This document shows, in pieces, positions 25,241-33,704 of a DNA stretch of 34,781 bases. This DNA is from Acidobacteriota bacterium (GTDB lineage: Bacteria > Acidobacteriota > UBA6911). The position numbers were made by a program, and so were the translations under genes. A model generated the notes under the pieces. That model was not told where the DNA came from. It ran no database searches and saw nothing but the letters and a program-made list of their open reading frames with translations. The stretch spans positions 1-34,781 of the forward strand of contig JAFGAO010000243.1 of the NCBI GenBank assembly GCA_016933615.1. The letters are read 5' to 3'. The stretch's first letter is position 1, and every line of letters begins with the position of its first letter.

Positions 25241-25620
25241 ACAGAGACCTGAACCGGATCCTCCTGACGCGGCAGGAACTCGAGATCATGAAGATCATAT
25301 GGGATATGGGAGCTGTCTCCGTAAAAAACGTTTATTTGGTCATTTCCAGGAATAAAAAAACCGCATACACAACCGTCCTGACCATTATGGGCATCCTGGA
25401 ATCCAAGGGGGCTCTGTCGCACACGAAATCGGGAAGGGCCTACATATACAGGCCTCTTTTAACCAGGCAACAGGCGGCACGAAATCAAATCTGCGATATT
25501 CTCGACAGGTTTTTTGACGGCAATCCGCAGAAAATGATTGAAAATATCCAGGAAAACGGAACGAAATTTTACGGCGAAAAAATCCGACTCAAGAAGAGGG
25601 AAACTGAGGCGATACTTTAA
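25237..25620 (+). CDS. BlaI/MecI/CopY-family repressor
   Basis: This 127-aa winged-helix regulator carries LTRQELEIMKIIWDMGAVSVKNVYLVI and a KTAYTTVLTIMGILESKG recognition-helix region. A C-terminal dimerisation segment (ICDILDRFFDGNPQKMIENI) follows. BlaI proteins repress as dimers and are usually inactivated by a BlaR1/MecR1 membrane protease encoded next door. Here the downstream neighbour is convergent and unrelated, so this is an orphan. Two in-frame ATGs exist. The second (25237) is chosen because GGAG at 25227-25230 is six bases upstream; the first (25225) would add four residues. Its stop overlaps that of the VWFA gene by a few bases on the opposite strand. Confidence 0.9.
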   Translation: MNRDLNRILLTRQELEIMKIIWDMGAVSVKNVYLVISRNKKTAYTTVLTIMGILESKGALSHTKSGRAYIYRPLLTRQQAARNQICDILDRFFDGNPQKMIENIQENGTKFYGEKIRLKKRETEAIL

Positions 25621-26600
25621 CTTGTTGGGGCGTAATACCCTTTACGAAAGTTTAATTTATATCCGCCTTCTTTAACCTTTACCTCGATCTTGCGGTATTT
25701 CCCATCCTTTTGCGAGTTCGTGGAGGTATAGCCTATACTGTACTGGCTTCGCAGTTCCTGATCGATTTGCCGGAAATTGTCGTATAATTCATCAATTTCG
25801 AAAGGGAAGAAAACCCGCCCGCCCGTTTCCTTTACCAGATCCTTGAGCACGTCGTCTCCCTCGCTGCCGGAATCGACTCCGAAAAAACCGCCCTTGGTGA
25901 CGCTGATGGCAAAAATCATGGCTTCGGCCCGGAGTGCCATTTCCGTTGCCTGTTCCAGGGTATGCCTGCTGGATTCGTCTTCTCCGTCGGACAGGATGAT
26001 TATGGCTTTCCTTCCGGTTTCGCGGATCAGCTTTTCGTCGCAGCTGAGATGGATGGCGTCATAGAGCGAGGTGCCCATACCGCCGGCCTTCAGCTTCATT
26101 ATTTCGCCCGCCAGTTTGTTGGGATCGTTGGTGAAATCCTGCACCAGAGTGACTCCGGGATCGAATTCCACCAGCATCGCGCGGTCGTCTTCCCGAAGAA
26201 TGCTTTGAAAGAAATTGATGGCGGCTTCCTGTTCGAACTGGAGCTTGGTCTGCACGCTCCTGCTCGTGTCGATCAGCATTGCCAGAGTGAGCGGTATGTC
26301 GGTTTCGCGGGAGAAATTTTCGATTTTCTGCTCTTCACCGTCCTCGTAGACGATAAAATCGTCCTGCATCAAACTGGTTACAAAGGAATTGGTGTTTTCG
26401 TTGAATACCGAGCAGAGAACGTTGACGAGATCGACACGGACCCGGTAGGTTTGGCCGGACAGCTTTTCCGGGAGCTGTTGGTAGGGTGCCGGATGCGGCC
26501 TCTTTTCCTGACCGGAAAGGTCCCCCGTTTGGGGTATCAACAGCAATGCCGTCAATAGGAAAAGCGGGATGGGGAGCCAGGATAGCGATCGAAAAAACAT
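25617..26600 (-). CDS. Secreted acidobacterial-type VWFA domain protein
   Basis: This is a 327-aa protein. A signal peptide lies at residues about 4-25. A short pre-domain typical of this group (YRVRVDLVNVLCSVFNENTN then DDFIVYEDGEEQKIENF) precedes a von Willebrand A domain. The domain has a MIDAS motif DTSRS (111-115), with GTSLYDAI and IILSDGEDESS completing the metal site. The C-terminal SQYSIGYTSTN and YKLNFRKGYYAP match the acidobacterial VWFA-related family I recall as TIGR03436. Such proteins are secreted or periplasmic and presumably bind proteins through the metal site; partners are unknown. It lies 81 bases downstream of the rluD-type gene. Confidence 0.9.
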   Translation of the reverse strand: MFFRSLSWLPIPLFLLTALLLIPQTGDLSGQEKRPHPAPYQQLPEKLSGQTYRVRVDLVNVLCSVFNENTNSFVTSLMQDDFIVYEDGEEQKIENFSRETDIPLTLAMLIDTSRSVQTKLQFEQEAAINFFQSILREDDRAMLVEFDPGVTLVQDFTNDPNKLAGEIMKLKAGGMGTSLYDAIHLSCDEKLIRETGRKAIIILSDGEDESSRHTLEQATEMALRAEAMIFAISVTKGGFFGVDSGSEGDDVLKDLVKETGGRVFFPFEIDELYDNFRQIDQELRSQYSIGYTSTNSQKDGKYRKIEVKVKEGGYKLNFRKGYYAPTS

Positions 26601-26681
26601 ATTATTTCCCGTAGTTTAAGCATGATTAACGTGAAACCGGAATTATAAGTTTCGCCTGCATTCGAGTCAAGCTTCCACCGG

Positions 26682-27611
26682 TTATGCACGCCGGATGCCG
26701 CGGACCGTTTCCAAAAATTCCAGGAGTTCTCCCGGAAGCTGTGCGATAAATGCCATTGTTTCCCCGGATACCGGGTGGCCGAATTCCAGCCGGTATGAGT
26801 GAAGGAAGGGGCGATGCAGTCCCTTCAGGACCGTCTGCATTCCCGGCGGCAGGTTCGCGTCTATTTTGCCTCCGTAAAGAACGTCTCCCACGACCGGATG
26901 CCCCCTGTGTGCCAGGTGAACGCGGATCTGGTGCGTTCTGCCGGTTTCGATGCGGATCCTGAGCAGGGAAAACGGGCCGCAGCTTTCTTCCAGGGTGAAG
27001 TGAGTAACCGCGGACCGTCTTCTGCGGGCTCTGGCGGATATTTTGATCCTGTTATGCGGGTCTCTTCCAATCGGCAAATCGATGGTGCCCTGATCCGAGG
27101 CGGGATGCCCGAATACCAGAGCGAGATATTCTTTATGCACGCGCCTGTTTTTGAATTGCAGGGAAAGCGCCCTGTGGGAAGAAATATTTTTAGCCACAAC
27201 CATGACGCCGCTGGTGAGCTTGTCGAGCCGGTGCACGATTCCGGGTCTCACCGGATCCCCGGTGTCGACCGGACCCAGGTGATACAAGAGCGCGTTGACC
27301 AGGGTTGCGGAGCGCACTCCCGCCCCGATATGGCAGACAAGGCCGGCCGGCTTGTTTACAACGGCGAGTTCGGAATCCTCGTACAGGATATCCAGAGGAA
27401 TTTCTTCCGGGCGGGGCAGATCCGCAGGGGGGTCGGGAATGCTGATGCAGATGCGGTCGTTCGGCCTGGTCAGGTAACCCGTCTTGGCTTTTTTGCCGTT
27501 TACAAGAAGGCATCCCGCGCGAATCCAGTTCTGGATCTGCGAGCGGCTTTGTCCGGGGATTCGGGCGAGCAGGAATTGATCCAGGCGTACCCGGGCCGTT
27601 TCCGGTGTCAC
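26682..27611 (-). CDS. rluD: RluD-type 23S rRNA pseudouridine synthase
   Basis: This 309-aa protein has an N-terminal S4 RNA-binding domain (VRLDQFLLARIPGQSRSQIQNWI). The RluA-family catalytic domain holds the catalytic aspartate in HRLDKLTSG (D130). RTHQIRVHLAHRGHPVVGDVLYG completes the family signature. It isomerises uridines in large-subunit rRNA; which of RluC, RluD or another specificity applies is not certain. The start is a GTG at 27611 with only a weak ribosome site. It follows the EF-G paralog by 33 bases and is probably co-transcribed, putting two translation-related genes together. Confidence 0.92.
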   Translation of the reverse strand: MTPETARVRLDQFLLARIPGQSRSQIQNWIRAGCLLVNGKKAKTGYLTRPNDRICISIPDPPADLPRPEEIPLDILYEDSELAVVNKPAGLVCHIGAGVRSATLVNALLYHLGPVDTGDPVRPGIVHRLDKLTSGVMVVAKNISSHRALSLQFKNRRVHKEYLALVFGHPASDQGTIDLPIGRDPHNRIKISARARRRRSAVTHFTLEESCGPFSLLRIRIETGRTHQIRVHLAHRGHPVVGDVLYGGKIDANLPPGMQTVLKGLHRPFLHSYRLEFGHPVSGETMAFIAQLPGELLEFLETVRGIRRA

Positions 27612-27644
27612 GGTCCAAGAATCGGTCCTGTCGCTCGATTTCAG

Positions 27645-29738
27645 CTATTCTTCCTCCGCGGTCTTTTCTTTTTGCGCTTCTTCCACGACCTTCTGGGCTA
27701 TGTGCGCCGGAACTTCGTCGTAATGGGAAAATTCCATATGAAAGCTGCCTCTTCCGCCGGTCACCGACGTCAGCACCGGGGAATAGGAAACCATTTCGGC
27801 CATCGGCACCTGGGCTTTGATGATCTGGATGTCCCGTTTCATGTCCATACCCTGCAATCGTCCGCGGCGGCTGGTAAGGTCGCCCGTCAGAGCCCCGGCG
27901 TATTCCTGGGGGGCGTAGATCTCGACGTTCATGATGGGCTCCAGCAGGACGGGATTGGCCTGCTCCATCGCCTTTTTGAAGGCCAGGCTTCCCGCGATTT
28001 TAAACGCCATTTCCGAAGAATCCACCGGATGGAAGCTGCCGTCATAGAGCGTGACTCTGAAGTCGACGACCGGGTATCCGGCCAGGTACCCTCTTGCGGC
28101 GGATTCGACGATTCCTTTTTCGACCGCCGGGATAAAATTCCGGGGAATGGCGCCGCCGAAAATTTCATCGACGAACTCGAAATGGGCGCCGCGCTGCAGA
28201 GGCTCTATTCTGATCCGGCAGTCTCCGAACTGCCCGTGCCCTCCGGTCTGTTTTTTATGGCGCCCCTGGACGTCCGCCTTGCCGCGGATGGTTTCGCGGT
28301 AGGGGACCTTGGGAGTTTTCAGTATCACCTCGACGCCGTAGCGTTTCGAAAGCTTGGCAACGGTTATCTCGACATGAAGCTGCCCGTTGCCGGACAGCAG
28401 GAGTTGCTTGGTCTGGGGATCGCGGTTGTATTTTATGGCCGCGTCCTCTTCCGTGATGCGCGCCAGCGCATTGCTGATCTTGTCTTCATCCCCCCTGCTT
28501 TTGGGCTCGATGGCGAAGGTGATGGAAGGTTCCGGGATTTCCACGCCCGGGAACACGATGGGACTGGACGGATCGCAGAAAGAATCGCCCGTCGTGGTCT
28601 CCTTCAGCTTGGTGACGGCAAAGAAATCCCCGGCGTGAACCTCGCCGACGGGGACCATGGTTTTCCCCTGGGGCAGCTGCAGGGGACCGAATTTCTCGCT
28701 TTTTCCCTTTGTCTGGTTGTTGTAGTTGCTGTCGGAGCGCATGATTCCGGAGTAAAGCTTGACCAGGCTGATGCGTCCGGCGAAGGGATCGGCGATCGTT
28801 TTGAATACGTAGGCCGCGTAGGGCTCTTTGCTCGAGATCGCGCGTTCCGCTGCTTCTTTGGTCTTGGGATTGATGCCGGCGGCCTTTGCCACGGCGGCCG
28901 GAGAGGGGCACAGATCCGTAACGGCGTCCAGGACATGAGCCACTCCGAGATTCAGGGTCGAGCTGGCAAAATATACGGGGTAGATGCTCCGCTGCTTCAT
29001 TCCGGCTTTGAGGCCCTCGATGAAATCCTCCTGGCTCAGCGTTCCCTCGGCGAAGAACTTTTCCATCAGTTCATCGCTCCCTTCAGCCGCCATCTCTATG
29101 AGCTTTTCACGGGCTTGAGACATTTCATCCCGGTATTCGGCCGGGACTTCCTCTTCCCTGAACTTTCCGGAGCCGTCCTTTTCGTACCGGTAAGCTTTTG
29201 CATTCAGAAGGCTGATGACCCCGGTAAAATCCTTTTCCATGCCCATCGGGATCTCGACGGGTACGGCGCCGCGGCCGAAGGTTTCTTCGAGGGACGAAAG
29301 GGCGCGCTCCTTGCTGGCGTTATCCCGATCGCATTTGTTGATCACGATCATGCGGGGAAGGTTGTATTCATCGCAGAATTCCCACACTTTTTCCGTTTGA
29401 ACCTCGACGCCGGCAACGGCATCGACGACAACCAGTGCGGCGTCGGCGGCGCGCAGGGCGAGCTGGGTTTCAGCCAGGAAAGGCCTGTAACCGGGAGTGT
29501 CCAGAATGTTGATCTTCTTCTTGTTCCATTCGCAATGCGCCAGGGCGCAGCTGATGCTGATTTTACGCTCTATCTCCTCGTCTTCCCAATCCGTGACGGT
29601 GTTGCCGTCCTCCACCCGGCCCAGCCGGTTGACGGCGCCGGAGACGAACAGCATGGCCGAGGTCAGGGAGGTTTTTCCCGAGGCCCCGTGGCCCACAAGG
29701 CATATGTTGCGGATGGATTCACTCTCGAAAACCTTCAT
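27645..29738 (-). CDS. fusA2: EF-G-like translational GTPase paralog (FusA2 type)
   Basis: This 697-aa protein has the five-domain length of elongation factor G. G1 is GHGASGKTS (16-24) instead of AHIDAGKTT. The switch I region is ERKISISCA, without the usual RGITI threonine. G3 is DTPGY (80-84), with tyrosine at the place of the catalytic histidine of DTPGH, and G4 is NKCD (134-137). Domain IV is recognisable by GHGQFGDCRIRIEPL. These features match the EF-G-like paralogs (FusA2 of mycobacteria, and TM1651-like proteins, from memory) rather than housekeeping EF-G. Roles proposed for such paralogs vary. The ATG at 29738 is chosen for AAAGGAGT (29745-29752); the frame remains open upstream. 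Confidence 0.88.
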   Translation of the reverse strand: MKVFESESIRNICLVGHGASGKTSLTSAMLFVSGAVNRLGRVEDGNTVTDWEDEEIERKISISCALAHCEWNKKKINILDTPGYRPFLAETQLALRAADAALVVVDAVAGVEVQTEKVWEFCDEYNLPRMIVINKCDRDNASKERALSSLEETFGRGAVPVEIPMGMEKDFTGVISLLNAKAYRYEKDGSGKFREEEVPAEYRDEMSQAREKLIEMAAEGSDELMEKFFAEGTLSQEDFIEGLKAGMKQRSIYPVYFASSTLNLGVAHVLDAVTDLCPSPAAVAKAAGINPKTKEAAERAISSKEPYAAYVFKTIADPFAGRISLVKLYSGIMRSDSNYNNQTKGKSEKFGPLQLPQGKTMVPVGEVHAGDFFAVTKLKETTTGDSFCDPSSPIVFPGVEIPEPSITFAIEPKSRGDEDKISNALARITEEDAAIKYNRDPQTKQLLLSGNGQLHVEITVAKLSKRYGVEVILKTPKVPYRETIRGKADVQGRHKKQTGGHGQFGDCRIRIEPLQRGAHFEFVDEIFGGAIPRNFIPAVEKGIVESAARGYLAGYPVVDFRVTLYDGSFHPVDSSEMAFKIAGSLAFKKAMEQANPVLLEPIMNVEIYAPQEYAGALTGDLTSRRGRLQGMDMKRDIQIIKAQVPMAEMVSYSPVLTSVTGGRGSFHMEFSHYDEVPAHIAQKVVEEAQKEKTAEEE

Positions 29739-29887
29739 TAAGGGACTCCTTTCAAGGGGAAGAAGCGCGTTCCAAAAGAAAAAGATACTACCATAGCCAG
29801 GATTGGGCCGCAATTCCTTGATGGCCCGGCAATGCATCTTTAATGGAGAGCGTTTGAACCGGAGCCTGTCAGGTTCGGATGCAAGGA

Positions 29888-29910
29888 GCCCGGACATTTT
29901 TCCACCGGGC
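29888..29910 (-). terminator. Possible hairpin after the TIG lipoprotein gene
   Basis: A perfect 6-bp stem GCCCGG/CCGGGC with an 11-base loop lies 10 bases after the stop codon of the minus-strand lipoprotein gene. The expected T tract is missing, so termination is unproven. The remaining 29739-29887 has no recognisable gene. Confidence 0.3.
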
Positions 29911-29919
29911 GCTATCCGG

Positions 29920-31278
29920 TCAGTCGGCGCCGGAAAGGGAAAGATCGTAAAGGAAATCGGGCCTGCCGTCGCCGCGCAGGTCGCTGACGCGGATGTAGTA
30001 GGTCCCCGTGTAGGGAAGCAAGTAATTTTCTATAAGCGAGTCATAGACGACGCCGAGGATCATGTCGTCGTTGGCGATACGTACAGCGCAGGCGGAATCC
30101 AGGATCTCCAGGTAGGAATCCAGGTATATATCCCGGCCGGCCGGGTCTTCGTCCGTGTCGAGACGCTGGGCAAAGATTTCGGCCGTCACGGGGCTTCCCT
30201 GGGTCCCGCGGAACGTATAGACGTCCACGTCCCCGTATGGGCTGATGGACGCGCGCAGGACGCCGTTTGATATCGGCGTTGCCGCGGCGGCGCCGCATGT
30301 GTCGTTCCTTCCCGGGCTGACACTTCTTACCAGCAGGCTGAAATCATGCAGCCCGGTGTTGGAGCCGGCCGAGTCGTCCAGGGAAACGGTGAAGGGATAG
30401 GAGGTGTCTGAAGCTACCATGGGCGCAGTTCCGGAAATCTCGCCGCCCTGACTCAGGTTCAATCCGGCCGGAAGGCTGCCGGCCGCTATGGACCAAGAAT
30501 AAGGCATGACGCCGCCTTCGGCGCGCAGGGTATAGGCATAGCTTTTCGAGTTATGGGCATCAGGCAGGCTCCGGGTCAGCACGGCGAGACCCGGAGCTCT
30601 TACCGTAAAAGGCAGGGCTGCGGAGGATCCTCCTCCCGGGGGCGGATTGGATACGCTTACGCTTACGTTCCCTTCACCGGAAATGTACGCGGCGGAGATG
30701 GTGAAAGCCATCTGCGTGGCGTCGACATAGTTGCCGTAAAGAGTGTTGCTCCCCCATTGCAGAGAGGAATTCTCGACGAAATTTTCTCCGAATATCATTA
30801 AAGTAAAACTTCCACTTTCAGCTGGAATGCTTTTTGGACTAATGATATTTAGCGCTGGTACAAGGTTGTTGATGTTGAAGGTCACTCCGTTTGAGACCGC
30901 GGCTGAGGGCGAAGTGTTCCGTACCGTGATTGTCCGGGTGCCGCCGGCGGCAATGTCCGAGGCGGGGATGGCGGCTTCGAGGCGGGTGCTGCTGACGTAA
31001 TCCGTGGCGCGGTTCGATCCCGCCCATCGCACCATGGAACTGCTGTTGAAATTTGAGCCGTTCACTTCGAGCGTAAAGCCGCCGCTTCCGGCCGCAACGC
31101 CCGTGGGCGATATCGATGAGATGGACGGGGATGTGTTTGGAGGGGGGGACGGTGCCGTGGTCCCACCCCCGCAGCCGACAAGAAAAAATGCGCTCAAAGC
31201 GACAACGGCGGGCGCCAGGATAAGGCGGCATAAGTATGGCGCCGCAGGATGCTTTTGAGGACTGCCGAAAAGTGCCAT
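29920..31278 (-). CDS. TIG/Ig-domain surface lipoprotein
   Basis: This 452-aa protein has a signal peptide with lipobox ending FFLVGCGGG (cysteine near residue 35) and a proline/serine linker. Two TIG/IPT repeats follow (starting SPSISSISPTGVAAGSG and LNIISPKSIPAESGS). A putative-Ig repeat of the YAYTLRAEGGVMPYSWSIA...GLPAGL type comes next. The C-terminal domain resembles a bacterial pre-peptidase (PPC) beta domain (GDVDVYTFRGTQGSPVTAEI, TGTYYIRVSD). It is probably anchored on the cell surface and adhesive or carbohydrate-binding. The frame is open 56 codons upstream; the ATG at 31278 is chosen because the lipoprotein signal starts there. It follows the matrixin gene by 53 bases. Confidence 0.85.
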   Translation of the reverse strand: MALFGSPQKHPAAPYLCRLILAPAVVALSAFFLVGCGGGTTAPSPPPNTSPSISSISPTGVAAGSGGFTLEVNGSNFNSSSMVRWAGSNRATDYVSSTRLEAAIPASDIAAGGTRTITVRNTSPSAAVSNGVTFNINNLVPALNIISPKSIPAESGSFTLMIFGENFVENSSLQWGSNTLYGNYVDATQMAFTISAAYISGEGNVSVSVSNPPPGGGSSAALPFTVRAPGLAVLTRSLPDAHNSKSYAYTLRAEGGVMPYSWSIAAGSLPAGLNLSQGGEISGTAPMVASDTSYPFTVSLDDSAGSNTGLHDFSLLVRSVSPGRNDTCGAAAATPISNGVLRASISPYGDVDVYTFRGTQGSPVTAEIFAQRLDTDEDPAGRDIYLDSYLEILDSACAVRIANDDMILGVVYDSLIENYLLPYTGTYYIRVSDLRGDGRPDFLYDLSLSGAD

Positions 31279-31331
31279 GGAACGTTTTCCTGTCCGGTCT
31301 ATAGGTGATGACTGCACTGAAAAATACCGCT

Positions 31332-32597
31332 CTAATCCCCGTTTTCCCATGCATCGTATCTTGGCGGCGTACCCAGGAGAATGATGTCGGTGTCCAGGTT
31401 GAGGTCCTGTCCCGCGGCGACATTCAGGATCGTATGGTCCGAGCATCCGTCATCCGGCGATGAGGGAAAGTTCAGAAGCTGCAGGCTGCATTTCCCCGGC
31501 ATTTTATACTGGAACCCGAGATATTCGCCTATCGGGCCGACGCCAGAATCGTACAGGAAGGGATACAATCCCGAACCGTGAATCGGCTCCACTTCAACCG
31601 TGTACTCCCCGGGGGGCAATCCCGCTATGTCGTAGTAACCGATCAGGGAGGGGTCGCGCGAGCCGAAGGGCAATCCATAAATTGGGACCAGCGGGTTTCC
31701 CGCGTCCGCCGTGAAGAGATGCCCTGAAACGGAGGAGACGGCCGCGCTTCGGGGCGAAAGGACGCTTCGGACCACCACGTTGTATCCCTGGGCCGGTGTC
31801 TGTCCGTCGGCGAAAAGGACCTTGCCCCGAATCCTCCCGGTCGATGCACTCATATCCGGTGAGGGGTAAAGCATTGAAATCGCCGACCTGTCGTCCAGAG
31901 TGAGGCCGGCTTCCAGGGAGGATCCCAGAAGATAAGGGAACATGACGGGCACTCCGTCCAAATCTTCTGAAGGGCAGCTTATATCGGTCAGGCAGTTCAC
32001 GTTTATCTGCGAGTGGCCCAGGCCGATCAGGTGCCCGAACTCGTGCACGAAGGCCGAACGGAATTCCTCCACGGTAAGCGATTGATGATAAGGCGAGTTC
32101 GGCTCTCCGTCGATGAATCTTCCGTTCAGGAGCGCCATGCCGTTCGTGTAGTGGCCCGTCGCCGCATTCACGCAGGATGCCAGGGCAAAGCCCAAAACAG
32201 AATTGCTGTCGAAACCCAGCGCTTCTACGGCGCTTCCGTCCTGGTCGTAAATTATTGAATTGTCTAGATTTTGACAGTTACTAACCGTGTCGAAAAAATC
32301 CAATATGTTATCTGCGTTGATGTCTTCGTCCAGGTCCCCCAGGCGCTCGAAAGTAATGTCGGCGGTATCGATGTCGGCCCACACCTGAAAAGCCGAGGCC
32401 ACCAGGACGTCCGCCTGGGCATTGGTCTGATTTCCCAGGCCGCCGAGGTCCGTATAGTAGGAAACGGTGCTGTCCGCCCAGCGGTAGGGTACGCCATTCT
32501 GGTTGACGTACAGCGGATTTCCGGCGACGGCCGGGACTGCGGAAAGCGCCAGAAGAATCGGAATCACGGCAGGGCGGAACAGTCTCGTTTCGGGCAT
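31332..32597 (-). CDS. Secreted matrixin-like metalloprotease
   Basis: This 421-aa protein begins with a signal peptide (RPAVIPILLALSAVPAVAG). A metzincin catalytic domain with the full zinc motif HEFGHLIGLGH (residues 185-195) and a Met-turn-like VPVMFPYL follow. The N-terminal substrate-groove segment VPYRWADSTVSYYTD is typical of matrixins. The C-terminal third (GRIRGKVLFADGQTPAQGYNVVV, GYYDIAGLPPGEYTVEVEP) is a carboxypeptidase-regulatory-like or CNA-B-like beta domain. It is predicted to act outside the cell on protein substrates. The ATG overlaps the upstream stop as TAATG, tying its translation to that of the preceding gene. A much longer open frame reaching 33212 lies in another frame of that gene and is not used. 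Confidence 0.9.
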   Translation of the reverse strand: MPETRLFRPAVIPILLALSAVPAVAGNPLYVNQNGVPYRWADSTVSYYTDLGGLGNQTNAQADVLVASAFQVWADIDTADITFERLGDLDEDINADNILDFFDTVSNCQNLDNSIIYDQDGSAVEALGFDSNSVLGFALASCVNAATGHYTNGMALLNGRFIDGEPNSPYHQSLTVEEFRSAFVHEFGHLIGLGHSQINVNCLTDISCPSEDLDGVPVMFPYLLGSSLEAGLTLDDRSAISMLYPSPDMSASTGRIRGKVLFADGQTPAQGYNVVVRSVLSPRSAAVSSVSGHLFTADAGNPLVPIYGLPFGSRDPSLIGYYDIAGLPPGEYTVEVEPIHGSGLYPFLYDSGVGPIGEYLGFQYKMPGKCSLQLLNFPSSPDDGCSDHTILNVAAGQDLNLDTDIILLGTPPRYDAWENGD

Positions 32598-33229
32598 TAT
32601 TGTATCCTCGGCAACGCGGTCAATGTCTTGACCAACGCTGAAAATTCGGCCAGGGGAACAGGGCCCTGTTTCGTTTCCGCCAGGCGCACATCTTTCGAGG
32701 AAAGCCGGATTCCCGCCATGAAGGTTGTGTTTCGAACATCCCTGAACAGGCCGGCGTTGCCGGTTTCGTTCGTGACGGTCTCTTCGCCTTTCGCCGTTCG
32801 CGTGACATGGAAACGCCCCTGTTCTATGCCGACGGGGCTGCTGAGGCCGTACCTGGAGGGCGAAGGCAGAAAAAGCATCAATCTCTGTCCTGTCGCGTAC
32901 CCCTGCTTCAGCTTTCCGGCCCCGATTCCGAGCAGTAGTTCGCTGAAGGTGTACGTTTGGCCGGAAGGGCCGCGCAGCATGTCTTCCACTTCCAGGGTTA
33001 CCCGAACCGTTAAAATGCCGGAGAATTCGGGATGATTTTCGCAGCGCACATCGACGACGCGGCCCCGGACGATGACGTCGGCCCTTTGCGAGAGGTAGGC
33101 CAGGTTGACCGGGAGCGTCAAAACCTGCGCCTTCAGCAAAGCCGCCGGGAAAAGAACTAGGGATAGTAAAAGGCACAAAATAGGCGGCGGCGGGAAACGG
33201 AACGGAAAACAAAGGATCTTTTTTTTCAT
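32597..33229 (-). CDS. Secreted protein of unknown function, partner of the matrixin
   Basis: This is a protein of about 210 aa with a strong signal peptide (ILCLLLSLVLFPAALLKAQ). The mature part begins with LAYLSQRADVIVRGRVVDVRC, continues with a strand-rich VRVTLEVEDMLRGPSGQTYTF, and later has GQRLMLFLPSP. This pattern (ADxIVxGRV ... VEDxLxG) recurs in secreted bacterial proteins of unknown function, probably a small beta-barrel. Its stop overlaps the matrixin start (TAATG), so a function linked to the protease, for example as inhibitor, chaperone or substrate, is a fair guess. ATGs at 33238 and 33229 are both in frame; the second is preferred since AAGGGGG then sits 10 bases upstream rather than one. 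Confidence 0.75.
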   Translation of the reverse strand: MKKKILCFPFRFPPPPILCLLLSLVLFPAALLKAQVLTLPVNLAYLSQRADVIVRGRVVDVRCENHPEFSGILTVRVTLEVEDMLRGPSGQTYTFSELLLGIGAGKLKQGYATGQRLMLFLPSPSRYGLSSPVGIEQGRFHVTRTAKGEETVTNETGNAGLFRDVRNTTFMAGIRLSSKDVRLAETKQGPVPLAEFSALVKTLTALPRIQ

Positions 33230-33316
33230 GCGGCGCATGCCCCCTTCATGAGTGCGTTTACGGCGAAGTTCCCATGGGATTTATCGGCCACTGCTGCGAA
33301 TATAAAAGAAAAAGGT

Positions 33317-33322
33317 ATTATA
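33317..33322 (-). promoter_or_regulatory. Candidate -10 box of the secreted-protein operon
   Basis: A perfect TATAAT is read on the minus strand about 88 bases before the first start codon of the unknown-matrixin-lipoprotein operon. The -35 at 17 bases spacing is poor (TTTCCG). Confidence 0.4.
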
Positions 33323-33363
33323 TACCGGAACAGGAAACGCGGAAAGAACATACCCGGAACCCT

Positions 33364-33569
33364 AAAAACGCTCTAAGCGTAAACCCTGTTTGGTGCAAGC
33401 ATAATTAAATGAGCATTGAATCAGAGCTACCGAAAGCGCAATAGAAACGGCTCCGCGCAGACTCGCCCAATGAAACGCTCTTGGCAAGAATGCGGTACAA
33501 GGTTGCACCCAACGGGTATTGAATTTCTGAAGCCAGGCGCAGGCTCCCCCAATAGGTTAGAGCGTTTTT
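33364..33569. repeat. 206-bp element bracketed by 13-bp inverted repeats
   Basis: AAAAACGCTCTAA at 33364-33376 is repeated perfectly in inverse orientation at 33557-33569. A 9-base part of the same word, AAACGCTCT, recurs at 33473-33481. The interior has no gene. The element fills most of the 475-base intergenic region 33230-33704. It could be a small non-autonomous mobile element, a structured RNA, or a regulatory region. I see no clear target-site duplication. Confidence 0.5.
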
Positions 33570-33579
33570 GGGGCGGAAT

Positions 33580-33600
33580 CCCCCGAATCCGTTCAGGGGG
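33580..33600. other. GC hairpin upstream of the glutaminyl-cyclase promoter
   Basis: CCCCC and GGGGG pair with an inner GAA/TTC extension around a tetraloop, ending 28 bases before the candidate -35. No T tract is present. It may belong to the adjacent inverted-repeat element. Confidence 0.35.
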
Positions 33601-33627
33601 GCTTTATCCCGCTCAAACTGTAAAAAT

Positions 33628-33657
33628 TTGTCAAGACAGGTTTGGGGTGGTTAAATT
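33628..33657 (+). promoter_or_regulatory. Candidate promoter of the glutaminyl-cyclase-like gene
   Basis: TTGTCA (5 of 6), an 18-base spacer and TAAATT (4 of 6) lie about 48 bases before the ATG at 33705. GGGGAGG at 33694-33700 is the ribosome site. Confidence 0.45.
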
Positions 33658-33704
33658 GTAGGATGCCTGCTGCCGCGAAAATTAATAGAAGCCGGGGAGG
33701 AAAC

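Noticed and set aside
26799-29741. A 980-residue open frame on the plus strand
   Set aside because: It lies antisense to the rluD-type and EF-G genes, whose motifs are unmistakable. Its translation is low-complexity and matches no family; it results from GC-biased third positions.
32598-33212. N-terminal extension of the matrixin frame by 205 codons
   Set aside because: The extension overlaps the secreted protein gene in another frame and has no signal peptide or ribosome site. The internal ATG at 32597 starts a clean signal peptide and overlaps the upstream stop as TAATG.
33364-33569. Integron attC site
   Set aside because: The inverted repeats do not carry the GTTRRRY/RYYYAAC core pairs and no integrase or cassette array is present.
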